Made by a program: the position numbers and the translations under genes. Source: JBOGJG01 sp050747825 (GTDB taxonomy: Bacteria > Acidobacteriota > UBA6911 > RPQK01 > JBOGJG01). From it: DNA of 18,257 nt. Position 1 is the first letter of the stretch. The number at the start of each line of letters is the position of its first letter. The stretch covers positions 1 to 18,257 of the forward strand of contig JBOGJG010000058.1 of the NCBI GenBank assembly GCA_050747825.1. The letters are read 5' to 3'. A model generated the notes under the pieces. That model worked only from the letters and a program-made list of their open reading frames with translations. It searched no databases and was not told the origin of the DNA. This document shows, one piece after another, positions 1-7,942 of the stretch.

Positions 1-122
1 CCCGCTCCCCGAAGGCGCGCAGCCACAAACTCAGCCTCCCGATGGTACCCCCCACGCTCCTCCCACTGCGTATTGAGCTCTTTCCCCTCCGATCGACCCC
101 TCTCCTGAAAAGGGATTTCCTA
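1..122. other. Window edge beyond the broken CRTAC gene, no confident gene
   Basis: No recognisable domain is seen. On the plus strand frame 2 is open from the edge to a TGA at 74-76 and encodes a proline-rich tail (LPEGAQPQTQPPDG and so on), which could be the C-terminus of a gene entering from the left. On the minus strand, after the double stop that ends the CRTAC fragment, the same frame is open to the edge with a charged, acidic translation but has no ATG. Neither reading is supported by a family I recognise. Confidence 0.3.
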
Positions 123-443
123 TCACACGCCCAGATTCCGATAGAGAACGTTCCCCGGGGAGGATTCTCCTTCGGCTAGATTTGCACCATTCACCAAATA
201 CAGGTCGAGCCAGCCGTCTCCGTCGAAATCGATCCATCCAAGCCCGGAGCCGAAGGTTTCTATTAATAGCTTTTTTGGGGAAGCACCGTTCTCATGGACA
301 AATTCGATTCCCGCTTCGGCAGTGGCGTCTGTGAAGTGAAAGGGAAAATCGTCGGCTGCCAGTGGAACCAGCGTGCTCTCCGCGAGGAAGAGGACACTGA
401 CGATCAGGCCAGCCACCCAGAATGAAACCTGATTGCGTGTCAT
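123..443 (-). pseudogene. CRTAC1/FG-GAP protein, 3'-truncated fragment
   Basis: The 106 codons encode a hydrophobic signal peptide (about residues 8-30) and then the start of a CRTAC1-type secreted protein: F-T-D-A-T-A-E-A-G-I, an I-E-T-x-G-S-G-x-G-W segment, and one FG-GAP calcium-binding loop, D-F-D-G-D-G-W-L-D-L (about residues 72-81). Family members continue from LYRN(L/N)GDGTF through several more repeats to an ASPIC/UnbV domain, usually 500 residues or more. Here LYRNLG is followed by Val, TGA and TAG. I read all three frames downstream and none resumes the repeats, so this is a true truncation rather than one frameshift. It lies 98 bp downstream of the metallophosphoesterase gene in the same direction. 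No clear Shine-Dalgarno precedes the ATG. It could still be expressed as a short secreted peptide, but I consider it a remnant. Confidence 0.7.
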
Positions 444-541
444 CTCAGGAGAGAATATCAGATCGCAGCGCGCGGCGAAGCTGCAAGCGAATTGAATTTC
501 ACCACGTGTCGCAGAGGTCTCAGAGAATTTTGGGCGATCCG

Positions 542-1726
542 CTACCTGCCCGCCGCCTCGACGGTTCTAGGAGAAAGAACGAAGGAATCGACCTCTTCTC
601 CGTCCTTCCCGGTAATTTGCACGCGTAGTTCCCCACGCGTGGCTTCTACTTTCGCCACTTGGTCCTGTCCAACGACCAGGATCGGATATTCATTTCCTCG
701 TTCACCGGGTTGGATTCGAGAAAATCGATGATGATGACCGGCGATAACCAGATCCACTTGAGCGCGATTCGCAAGCTCGGTCCACTTGTCATTCTCGCCG
801 TCCACCCATCCCCAGAAGGGATCATGCATGACCACGATTCGAAAGGAGGCTTCGTCTAATTGCCTGCTCTCTTTCACGTGCTTTTCAAGCCAGTTCAACT
901 CTTCCTCCCGGTAAGTCTTGAAGTCATTTAGACGAGCATAGACGTTTGTATCGTCTGCCTTGTCCTCACCCGTATCGATGACCATCATATGAACTGGCCC
1001 GTCCGTGAAAGCATAGTAGAACTTGCCCGTTGCTGTGGGCGTATATCGATAAAGTTCGCGGGCGTAAGCGCCCCGCATATCGTGATTTCCGCGAGCAAAG
1101 ACCAGGGGTCTGGTGTGTGCCAGGCGCGTTCCAATCGGGTCCAGGAAACGGCTCAAAAGCTGTTCTTCACCCTCAACCCAGCTCAGCGCATCTCCGCCGT
1201 GCACCAGGAAGTCGCTCCCCTGCCAATCGACCAGATCCAGGTTAGCCTTCAATCTATCAAGATCTTCATGTTGTGTGTCAGTGATGAAACTGAAGGAGAC
1301 GCGAGAGCGGGATGGATCGGGTAGCGTGAAAGAAAAGATCGGACTTTCCACTTCAAGACCTTTTTCAGGCCAGTACGGCTTGAGTTTCACGACCCGCGTC
1401 GAAACAGCCCGGAAATAGTATGTTTGCCCGGGTTCAAGCTCGCGCAATCGCACAGAATGCACGGTACCCACCGGAATCAAACCATGCTCTGACGGTTCTG
1501 TCGTTTGATTTAGAGAACGATCGGTGCCGACAAGGATCTTCGAGTGACAGGGAGTATCGGTGGTCCAAACAACACTTATCCCATTCTCAGAAGGAGCGAT
1601 CAGATAAGGCCCATTCAGAATGACCGGACGCGTGTCGTGAATCGGGAAGGGTTCATCCTGCGCATACAGAGAGCCGGACAGAAGAGCAAGCGCCAGAAGG
1701 GCGCGCACCGTCGCGATCTTTCCCAT
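542..1726 (-). CDS. Secreted purple-acid-phosphatase-like metallophosphoesterase
   Basis: This is a 394-residue exported hydrolase. Residues 1-22 form a signal peptide ending S-L-Y-A-Q. Residues about 35-135 resemble the fibronectin-III-like N-terminal domain of purple acid phosphatases (P-Y-L...V-V-W-T, then L-x-P-G-Q-T-Y-Y-F-R). A calcineurin-like metallophosphoesterase domain follows, with the metal-binding motifs in order: DTQH at 150-153, GGD at 177-179, GNHD at 213-216, MHDPFW from 300, and GHHH at 330-333. All conserved ligand positions appear present, so it is probably active on phosphoesters in the periplasm or outside the cell; the substrate is unknown. I chose the ATG at 1726 because a GAGG motif lies at the right distance and the signal peptide starts there. 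A longer in-frame start at 1774 would add 16 hydrophilic residues ahead of the signal peptide. The gene follows the TonB receptor after about 90 bp that hold a strong hairpin. Confidence 0.88.
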   Translation of the reverse strand: MGKIATVRALLALALLSGSLYAQDEPFPIHDTRPVILNGPYLIAPSENGISVVWTTDTPCHSKILVGTDRSLNQTTEPSEHGLIPVGTVHSVRLRELEPGQTYYFRAVSTRVVKLKPYWPEKGLEVESPIFSFTLPDPSRSRVSFSFITDTQHEDLDRLKANLDLVDWQGSDFLVHGGDALSWVEGEEQLLSRFLDPIGTRLAHTRPLVFARGNHDMRGAYARELYRYTPTATGKFYYAFTDGPVHMMVIDTGEDKADDTNVYARLNDFKTYREEELNWLEKHVKESRQLDEASFRIVVMHDPFWGWVDGENDKWTELANRAQVDLVIAGHHHRFSRIQPGERGNEYPILVVGQDQVAKVEATRGELRVQITGKDGEEVDSFVLSPRTVEAAGR

Positions 1727-1750
1727 AGCAATATCCTCACAAGAAGAAAT

Positions 1751-1788
1751 GGCAGCCTCTGCAGGAACTGACAAAAGCAGAGGCTGCC
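1751..1788 (-). terminator. Perfect 12-bp hairpin between receptor and phosphoesterase genes
   Basis: Arms GGCAGCCTCTGC (1751-1762) and GCAGAGGCTGCC (1777-1788) are exactly complementary around a 14-nt loop. It lies about 30 nt past the TonB receptor stop and 25 nt before the Shine-Dalgarno of the phosphoesterase. On the minus strand the stem is followed by the T-rich ATTTCTTCTT, not a pure T tract. It could therefore be an attenuating terminator, or an mRNA-stabilising processing hairpin that sets different levels for the two genes. Confidence 0.55.
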
Positions 1789-1817
1789 CTCGCAGCTTTC
1801 GACTGCTGATCCTTAGA

Positions 1818-4800
1818 TTACCACTCCAGCCTCAACTTCATGACGACTCGGCGGTGGGAGGCCTTCTCCGCCCAAAACTCGCTGTGGGTGGAAACGTAGG
1901 CTCCGGTTCCCGAAGCGGTGATGTTCTCGCGAATGTTGTTGAAGTGAGGATGATTAAAGAGATTGGAAATCGCCGCCGTGTAGGTGAGGCGGAATCGTTC
2001 ACTCAACGAGAACGTTTTGGCCAGGCTTAAGTGATGCACGTTCATTCCCTGCCCTTCCAGTATGTTTACGCCGGAGTTGCCGAAGCTGCCTTCGGGCGGT
2101 ACCGCAAAGGCGTCGGGATTAAACCAGCGATCGACCGTCCGCTCGTCCGACGGCAGATTGCCGCCGGCGATCCGATCGGGCAGGCCGCCAAAGCTGTCCG
2201 TGTTGGAGGGATCCGAGCCTGAGAAGCTGGGTGAAAAATATTCGCCGCTGGCCAGAATGCTGGCCGTTTGTGCACGCCACCCTCCCACAATATGTTCCAG
2301 TACGCCGCCCGCATTAGAGAGAAAACGGCGTCCACGCCCCCAGGGCAGATCGAACATCGTGGTCACCACCACCCGATGGCGCCGGGTAACGTCATCGCGA
2401 GCCCAGTGGCTGGTCACGTCGTAGGGATTTTCCCTTTTGAGGTAGTTCAGCATGTTGTTGGCCCAGGTCCAATGAGCGTTAAAGGTCAGCGCTCCGACCT
2501 TCTTCTCGGCCTGCACCTGAAGCGAATCGTAGTTTGCCTTGCCGTCCCGCCGCAGGAAATCCGTATCCACGAATTGGGGATAGGACTTGCGACTGGGGTC
2601 GAAATCAATCTGGCTGGGTCGGGGCTTGTTGATATTCAGTTCATAATGCATGCCTCGATTCCTCGACCCCACGTAGGAGATGCGAAAGCCGATGTCGGAG
2701 ATCTCTCTTTCCACACTCAAGTTGAATTGATGAATTACTCCTTCATCAGTCTGCAGGGGGTAGCCGCTAATATCCTGCGAAGGAACGATGGCCTGCCCCA
2801 AATCGCCCGGAAATGGGTTTGGAAACTGGAAAAGAGGCTGTCCACCGATAAGCTCATTGCGATAGACCTCACCGATTTGGAAGGGACCTCCGCCAAAGAC
2901 CTGTTCGAAGTAGCCGATCCGCTCCGTAAATGACCCATAGCCACCGCGGATCACGGTGTCGTCCTGGAGCCGGTAGGCCACACCGAGGCGCGGTCGAAAG
3001 TTCCCCTTGTCGGCCTGGGGTATGACCTCGCCCGTGACGATGTTGATGCTGTCGGGATAAAGCGGGCTGATGGCCGAGAGCGCCGATTCGGGTACCACGA
3101 CATTGCCTGTATCCGGATCCCAGTTGTACTGAAGACCATCCTCATATCGCGGTGAGCCGTAATAATCCCAGCGAAGACCGTAATCGAGAGTCAGTTTGGG
3201 CGTCAGCTTGAAGGTATCCATGAGGAAGATCCCGACCTCCTTTTGAGTCTGTAGACGATTGGTCAACGGATCGAGCCGTTGGGTCTGAAAAGGAATGCCC
3301 AACAGGAAGTCAGCGTAGCTATGGTTGGTCGCAAAGCCGTTGAACCGATAACGGCCGTAGACGTCGTTTGGAATCGCTCCATTGAAATCCTCAAAGGTGA
3401 GTACCTGAGCGCCGAATTTGAAGACGTGCCGTCCGGTGGCCCAGGTAGTGACATTGTCGAAGGTCAGATTCGTATCATCAGCCTTGACGCCTCCGGCGAT
3501 GGTCTCAAGACTCGTGAACCCGCTGAAGTCCATCCTGGGAAAACCCTGCTCATTGAGATTTCGTGGATTGACCCCCTGAAGGCCAACTTGCTCGACCACA
3601 TCATTTCCCTGGATAGGCGTATACCCGTCCTGTTCAGCTCCGTCAATGATGGAGTCCTCCGACCACCCGAATTTAAAGGTATTGACCAGCCCCGGCGAGA
3701 AGACGTGAGTGTCGCTGAACACGGTCTGGTAGTGGTTGCGGAGCCGGGTCCAGGCGAAGATCTCGCCGGCATTTCTGGCCAGCACATAAGGAGTTCGCCG
3801 CAGCAGGAATCTGCCATAGAGCGTGTTCGCATCTGAGAATTTGTGATCGACGCGCACGAAAGGCCAGTCTCCCCGGTAGAGGTCGCTCGGATAATCATGG
3901 TGGAATCCAAAGTTGTTAGTGAGGTTGTCCGGACCGTCCAGGTTGGGTTTAGGAATGTAAAGCTCTTGAATCTTCAGAGCGACCGGGCTCATCCGGTCCG
4001 GAGGAATGATGTTATTGGGGAAGGCCTCGCCGGTTAAGGGATCGATGATGTCCGTTGAAAGCTGCGAAAAGTCACCCTGCTGCATCAGCAGAGTGGGGAC
4101 GGTGTTTCTTCTAAATGAACCCAGAGGAAAACGCTGGCCCAGCCAGGCTGCATAGAAGAACGTCCGGTCTTGGATGATGGGGCCCGCCGCCTCAATCTGC
4201 CACTCGTGCTGAATAAACGGTGTTCTCGTTGGCTCGAAGAACTTGCGGGCTTCCAACCCTGAATTGTAGTGCTGGTAATACACCTTTCCATGGATATCGT
4301 TGGTTCCCCTTTTTGAGGTCATATTGTAGGCTCCGACACGCGATTGATCGGCGGTGGCGTTGACTGTGACTACGGTGATTCCTTCAAAGAAGTTCAGGTT
4401 ATTGCTCTGGCCGCCGGTTCGATCATTTGAGACTCCGTCGAAGCCGTGGCTCATCTGCTCGTTGTCCTGCCCGGAGATCGTGACCTGCCAGCCTCGACCC
4501 TGAACACCCGGCAAAGTGCTCATTATCGCGAAAGGGCTCGGGTAGGATGCCGGCATCGAAGAATCCTTCATCCTGTCTTCGTCAAAAGATTCCGTAATAC
4601 CTCCGCTGTCCGTGGAAATGACAGCAGCCCCGGCGGTGACGGTCACTTCGTCGGTCATTTCACCTACTTGCAGGTGAATATCGATACGACGGATGGCTCC
4701 GGCTTCCAGGATGATGTCATCTGCCACAAAAGTCTTAAATCCCGGCAGCTCCGCCTTCAGTTGGTATATGCCGGGTTTAAGGTCAGGTATTTCGTAGTTT

Positions 4801-5024
4801 CCGTTGTCGTCGGAAACAACACTCCTGACGCGAACATTGGTGGTCTTTTCGGTAACCGTAACCTCCAGTCCCGGAATAACGCCGCCGGTTTCGTCCGTTA
4901 CAGTGCCCCGAATCGTCGACAAGCTGGTTTGAGCCAAAGCGCCGACCGCCAGGCACAGAGACAGCAGGATCAAAACGGCCAATGCCCGCCCGCCTGGAAA
5001 TGTAAAGTTTCTCCGATTTGACAT
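1818..5024 (-). CDS. TonB-dependent receptor, Oar-like, with carboxypeptidase-regulatory domain
   Basis: This 1068-residue outer-membrane receptor has a signal peptide at about residues 1-32 (ending G-A-L-A-Q). Next comes a CarboxypepD_reg-like beta-sandwich (about 33-115: S-T-I-R-G-T-V-T-D-E-T-G-G, D-D-N-G-N-Y-E-I-P-D-L-K-P-G-I-Y), a plug-like region (about 120-240) and a long beta-barrel with many aromatic-ended strands. The chain ends K-L-R-L-E-W; the terminal aromatic residue suits the signal for barrel insertion. The size and order match the Oar-like receptors that are numerous in Acidobacteria. These are presumed to import carbohydrate, peptide or other large nutrients using TonB energy; the ligand cannot be read from the sequence. 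The ATG at 5024 has a strong GGAGGAGAGG just upstream. Upstream lies the TPR/FG-GAP gene, downstream the phosphoesterase, all in one direction, so co-function at the cell surface is likely. Confidence 0.92.
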   Translation of the reverse strand: MSNRRNFTFPGGRALAVLILLSLCLAVGALAQTSLSTIRGTVTDETGGVIPGLEVTVTEKTTNVRVRSVVSDDNGNYEIPDLKPGIYQLKAELPGFKTFVADDIILEAGAIRRIDIHLQVGEMTDEVTVTAGAAVISTDSGGITESFDEDRMKDSSMPASYPSPFAIMSTLPGVQGRGWQVTISGQDNEQMSHGFDGVSNDRTGGQSNNLNFFEGITVVTVNATADQSRVGAYNMTSKRGTNDIHGKVYYQHYNSGLEARKFFEPTRTPFIQHEWQIEAAGPIIQDRTFFYAAWLGQRFPLGSFRRNTVPTLLMQQGDFSQLSTDIIDPLTGEAFPNNIIPPDRMSPVALKIQELYIPKPNLDGPDNLTNNFGFHHDYPSDLYRGDWPFVRVDHKFSDANTLYGRFLLRRTPYVLARNAGEIFAWTRLRNHYQTVFSDTHVFSPGLVNTFKFGWSEDSIIDGAEQDGYTPIQGNDVVEQVGLQGVNPRNLNEQGFPRMDFSGFTSLETIAGGVKADDTNLTFDNVTTWATGRHVFKFGAQVLTFEDFNGAIPNDVYGRYRFNGFATNHSYADFLLGIPFQTQRLDPLTNRLQTQKEVGIFLMDTFKLTPKLTLDYGLRWDYYGSPRYEDGLQYNWDPDTGNVVVPESALSAISPLYPDSINIVTGEVIPQADKGNFRPRLGVAYRLQDDTVIRGGYGSFTERIGYFEQVFGGGPFQIGEVYRNELIGGQPLFQFPNPFPGDLGQAIVPSQDISGYPLQTDEGVIHQFNLSVEREISDIGFRISYVGSRNRGMHYELNINKPRPSQIDFDPSRKSYPQFVDTDFLRRDGKANYDSLQVQAEKKVGALTFNAHWTWANNMLNYLKRENPYDVTSHWARDDVTRRHRVVVTTMFDLPWGRGRRFLSNAGGVLEHIVGGWRAQTASILASGEYFSPSFSGSDPSNTDSFGGLPDRIAGGNLPSDERTVDRWFNPDAFAVPPEGSFGNSGVNILEGQGMNVHHLSLAKTFSLSERFRLTYTAAISNLFNHPHFNNIRENITASGTGAYVSTHSEFWAEKASHRRVVMKLRLEW

Positions 5025-5125
5025 TCCTCTCCTCCATTTTCAAGATGAGGTTGCAAGTTAGACTACAACGAAATCCAAACCTGATAAATCGATTCATCAT
5101 GCAGTTACGTATTTTTAGCCACGCT

Positions 5126-5156
5126 TTACGCCGAGCATACGGAGTATTCGACGTAA
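5126..5156 (-). promoter_or_regulatory. Imperfect palindrome upstream of the TonB receptor gene
   Basis: The left arm TTACG-C-CGA-GC-ATAC and right arm GTAT-T-CG-A-CGTAA pair over 12 positions around a 3-nt centre, with one mismatch and a 2-nt bulge. It sits 102-132 bp before the start codon. It could be an operator or a leader hairpin. It adjoins TAATCCGTG (5154-5162), which also occurs in the 14784-14795 repeat arm, so a degraded repeat copy is another possibility. Confidence 0.35.
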
Positions 5157-5185
5157 TCCGTGATTGACGTGAGACCAGGGAACTC

Positions 5186-5258
5186 AAAAAAACAAGATAC
5201 CGGAGCCCTACGCCGGCCGCTTTGCGGCGGCTCTCCAAAACCACCATCTTTGGGGTGG
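5186..5258 (-). terminator. Tandem hairpins and T7 tract downstream of the TPR/FG-GAP gene
   Basis: On the minus strand a CCACC/GGTGG hairpin (5241-5258, 8-nt loop, followed by TTTT) precedes a GC-rich stem built on GCCGC-AAA-GCGGC, with outer GGAG/CTCC pairs (5202-5236). A run of seven T follows at 5192-5186. The T run begins about 9 nt after the stem, farther than in a canonical intrinsic terminator. It lies about 100-175 nt past the stop of the 829-residue gene, so a termination or 3'-end role fits; a dispersed palindromic repeat is the alternative. Confidence 0.4.
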
Positions 5259-5360
5259 CAATTGAATATGAGTTATGGTGCGTACAATATCATTCACACC
5301 TGCTTTAAACAAGCTGGTGCAACAATTTTAATGCGGCCAACAGAGCGCATGGTCCCCAGC

Positions 5361-7850
5361 TCAGTGAACACCTCTAAGCTGAATGGCTTTTGTCGGAATT
5401 TTACGAATCTTTGGTGATCCCTCCTGGATCTGGTAGGCCTGGTTCATCTCGATGCCCTCCAGCCTCTGCAGGTCGCGATCGGAATTGGGCCAGCGGATCT
5501 CGATCCACTCAATCGATTTCGCCTGCCCCAGGCCGATTTCCTGTTTCAGGCTGGAAGCCCCGAAGCTTCCTCCACTTGAAACCGTGGCGTAGATATCCCG
5601 TTTTCCGGACGGGGTGTCCAGCCTTATCCTGATCCTGGCTCCAACCGCGGTTCGATTGCTTTTCGTACCTTCCAGTCTCAAGGTAATCCAACGGTTATTG
5701 GAATCAGAGTGGTTGTTGAGAAACAAGGCGTTTTGGTAAACGTCTCCTGAATAGGCGCCACCGAGGACCGCATAGATATCCTGATCGCCATCATTATCGA
5801 TGTCGCCAAACGAGATGCCGTGACCTTTTTGCAAGTGGCCCACGCTTCCGGCTGTCGTCACATCCTGAAACAGCCTTCCATCCGCATTACGGAACATCCG
5901 GTTGGGAACCAGGGAATTCAGTGCGGGCTCCCCGGTTCCGAGGTAAAGATCCAGAAAGCCGTCATTATCGATATCGCCGTAATTGGCTCCCATCACCATC
6001 AGAGCGCGGTCAAGTTTCACAGCGCTGGTCACATCCGAAAAGGTCCCGTCTTGGTTGTTTCGGTACAACCGGGAAGTTTCGGCCGTGCTTCCCCCAAGAT
6101 ATTTACCGACCACCTCTTCGAGGCTCGTCTCTGTATAACTCGAAAATGAGCCGACAAACAGGTCCTCCCACCCATTGTTGTCGAAATCCCAAAACCAGAC
6201 TGGAAAACTGGCCAGCGGCCCGGAAACACCGGCTTCCTGAGCAACTTCGGTGAATTTCCAGCCATCCCCCGCCGGCCCATCATTCCGAAACAGCAGATTG
6301 GTCGCTTGAAAACGGGAAATATAAAGATCGGGATATCCATCGTTGTTGTAATCTCCCCAGGCAACGCCTTTTACGAACCCGACATGGTCGAGAGCCACTT
6401 GAGGCGCCACATCGGTAAAGGTCCCATCTCCATTGTTGCGAAAGAGCTGGCAGGGATTCACCTGCTCCGCCGGCGATTCATTGCCGATGAACAGGTCCAA
6501 CCAGCCATCCAGGTTGTAGTCGGCAAAGGCCGCGGAGTGACTGGGCATCAGGCTCAAAATGCCGGCCTCAACTGTGACGTCAGTAAAAGTGCCGTTTCCA
6601 TTATTGCGCAACAGAGTATTGGGAAGGAGCCCCTCCGTCCCGCCCAGGATGCTAAACCAGCCGCCCCTTAAAATAACCACGTCGGGGTAGTTATCGTTAT
6701 TGTAATCTCCCTGGATGAGGTTCAGACCTCCGAGCTGGCCCAGGAGACCCGACCGTTCGCTCCAGTCGGAGAAAGTACCATCACCGTTGTTGTGAAAGTA
6801 CCGGAGTTGGTCCTTCAATCCATAGGACGAAGCCATCACGTCAAGAAAGCCATCGCGGTCGAAGTCTTCCAGGATGCTTCCACCCGCCAGACCGACCATG
6901 TCGAGCCCAACAGCGGGAGCGATCTCCTGGAAAGGGAGGACGGGGTAATCGGACTCAAAGACCTCAGGCGGAATCAGCCACCGGCGAGGGACGTTGTCGG
7001 GGTACTCTCCCAGGGTCATGTAGGCGATGTTCAGAAGCCAGCGGTGTGAAAGGTTTTCCGGATGCTCTTCCAGAAGCCGGCTAAAGATCTCCACGGCGCG
7101 CCGAGAACCGAAGGGATCCTGGTGAACTCCCGATTCCGAAATCGGCAAGAGGCAGGAATCGGCGGTATGACTGAGAATACAATTTTCCTGCTCTCCCAGC
7201 CTCAAATACGCCAGGGCCAGAAATTCATGAAAAGACTTCAAAATGGGGGCCTCTTCCGGGGTGTCCCATTTTCCCGCCAGCCGCTGGAGCTCTCTGATTT
7301 CCTGGATAGCTTGTCGAGGTTTACCGGCGCTTAATAGTTCCATGGGCAAGTGCATTCGTTGAATCACTCTGTGAAACTCATCAGTTGCTTGCTCGAGCTG
7401 TGCTCGAAACATCTCGACGCGCTGCTGATTCAGGAAGATGTTCACCGACGGGTCAGACTCCTCAGCCAGTTTGCGAAGCAGCTCGGAAAGCGGTTTGATC
7501 TCGAGAAATTCGAGGAAAGCAGTGCGCGCCTTAAGCCGCTCGCCCATACGCTGCAAGATCGTTCCTTTTTCATAATGAGCTTGAGCTCGAAGATTCTTAA
7601 AATAGGGAGAATTCATCCAGACAAGCTCTGTCTCCAGAACCTGCTTGAGCTCTTCCAGAGCACGGGCGAGGTGGCCCTGCATGCGGTAGGCTTTGGCCCG
7701 CTTGAGATGGCTTTCCAGGACTGAATTTGGACCAGGCTCCATCGCCTTGCGAAGTTCTGCCTTTGCGGCGCGCCGATGAGCCTCCTGCTCCCCGCCCGCA
7801 TTTGCAAGCATAGCTGCTGCAGCGAACACCCCCAGAAGTAGTATTCTCAT
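5361..7850 (-). CDS. Secreted TPR + FG-GAP/VCBS + ASPIC/UnbV (CRTAC1-type) protein
   Basis: The 829-residue protein has a signal peptide at 1-19. An alpha-helical TPR-like half follows (about 45-285), including the family signature H-T-A-D-S-C-L-L-P-I-S-E-S-G-V-H at 228-243. Then comes a string of FG-GAP/VCBS calcium loops (D-F-D-R-D-G 329-334, D-Y-N-N-D-N, D-Y-N-L-D-G, D-Y-N-N-D-G, D-F-D-N-N-G, D-I-D-N-D-G, D-I-D-N-D-G) with N-N-G-D-G-T-F linkers, likely a seven-bladed propeller. It ends with an ASPIC/UnbV domain (about 735-800: V-G-A-R-I-R-I, S-S-G-G-S-F-G, E-I-R-W-P). Such proteins are exported and probably bind ligands or partners at the cell surface; no enzymatic activity is established for this architecture. 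The ATG at 7850 has a GGAG 6 nt upstream, partly inside a hairpin. It lies directly upstream of the TonB receptor gene, a pairing that suggests a surface ligand-capture partner. Confidence 0.9.
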   Translation of the reverse strand: MRILLLGVFAAAAMLANAGGEQEAHRRAAKAELRKAMEPGPNSVLESHLKRAKAYRMQGHLARALEELKQVLETELVWMNSPYFKNLRAQAHYEKGTILQRMGERLKARTAFLEFLEIKPLSELLRKLAEESDPSVNIFLNQQRVEMFRAQLEQATDEFHRVIQRMHLPMELLSAGKPRQAIQEIRELQRLAGKWDTPEEAPILKSFHEFLALAYLRLGEQENCILSHTADSCLLPISESGVHQDPFGSRRAVEIFSRLLEEHPENLSHRWLLNIAYMTLGEYPDNVPRRWLIPPEVFESDYPVLPFQEIAPAVGLDMVGLAGGSILEDFDRDGFLDVMASSYGLKDQLRYFHNNGDGTFSDWSERSGLLGQLGGLNLIQGDYNNDNYPDVVILRGGWFSILGGTEGLLPNTLLRNNGNGTFTDVTVEAGILSLMPSHSAAFADYNLDGWLDLFIGNESPAEQVNPCQLFRNNGDGTFTDVAPQVALDHVGFVKGVAWGDYNNDGYPDLYISRFQATNLLFRNDGPAGDGWKFTEVAQEAGVSGPLASFPVWFWDFDNNGWEDLFVGSFSSYTETSLEEVVGKYLGGSTAETSRLYRNNQDGTFSDVTSAVKLDRALMVMGANYGDIDNDGFLDLYLGTGEPALNSLVPNRMFRNADGRLFQDVTTAGSVGHLQKGHGISFGDIDNDGDQDIYAVLGGAYSGDVYQNALFLNNHSDSNNRWITLRLEGTKSNRTAVGARIRIRLDTPSGKRDIYATVSSGGSFGASSLKQEIGLGQAKSIEWIEIRWPNSDRDLQRLEGIEMNQAYQIQEGSPKIRKIPTKAIQLRGVH

Positions 7851-7857
7851 GGGATCT

Positions 7858-7892
7858 CCAGCCAGACGATTGTAACAACCGTCTGTTGCTGG
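7858..7892 (-). promoter_or_regulatory. Hairpin covering the ribosome site of the TPR/FG-GAP gene
   Basis: On the minus strand CCAGC-aa-CAGACGGTTG pairs with CAATCGTCTG-GCTGG around a TTA loop: ten continuous pairs, one of them G-U, then five more beyond a 2-nt bulge. The 3' arm ends in CTGG, whose two G are also the first bases of the GGAG ribosome site 6 nt before the ATG. The hairpin would therefore partly hide the ribosome site. Control of translation is inferred; a DNA operator would look the same. Confidence 0.5.
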
Positions 7893-7902
7893 TGACCACT
7901 GG

Positions 7903-7942
7903 AAAAAAGCCGGGACTAATTCAGGCGATGAGTGAGCGGCTT
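7903..7942 (-). terminator. Possible weak terminator after the TonB remnant
   Basis: On the minus strand AAGCCG, overlapping the TAA stop of the remnant, and CGGCTT are complementary across a 24-nt spacer. A run of six T begins within the 3' arm. The loop is long, so the call is weak. Confidence 0.28.

Larger units (their letters stand above)
5025..5360. other. 336-bp gap upstream of the TonB receptor gene
   Basis: No convincing gene is present: the open frames here lack a ribosome site and any recognisable domain. Read on the minus strand, the gap holds two tandem hairpins and a T7 tract (5186-5258), then an imperfect palindrome (5126-5156) about 100 nt before the receptor start, and an AT-richer stretch before the Shine-Dalgarno. 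The gap therefore looks like a terminator or leader plus a regulatory region. Confidence 0.6.

Noticed and set aside
5202..5258. Resemblance of the minus-strand CGCAAAGC...CTCCGGTA segment to a cyclic-di-GMP-I (GEMM) riboswitch
   Set aside because: The short match is confined to one arm. The GNRA tetraloop stem and its receptor could not be placed, and the GC stem is explained by simple self-complementarity. A covariance-model search would settle it; no hit is expected.
5160..5417. An 85-codon plus-strand reading frame in the gap before the receptor
   Set aside because: It crosses hairpins and the end of the CRTAC gene, and has no recognisable features or ribosome site.
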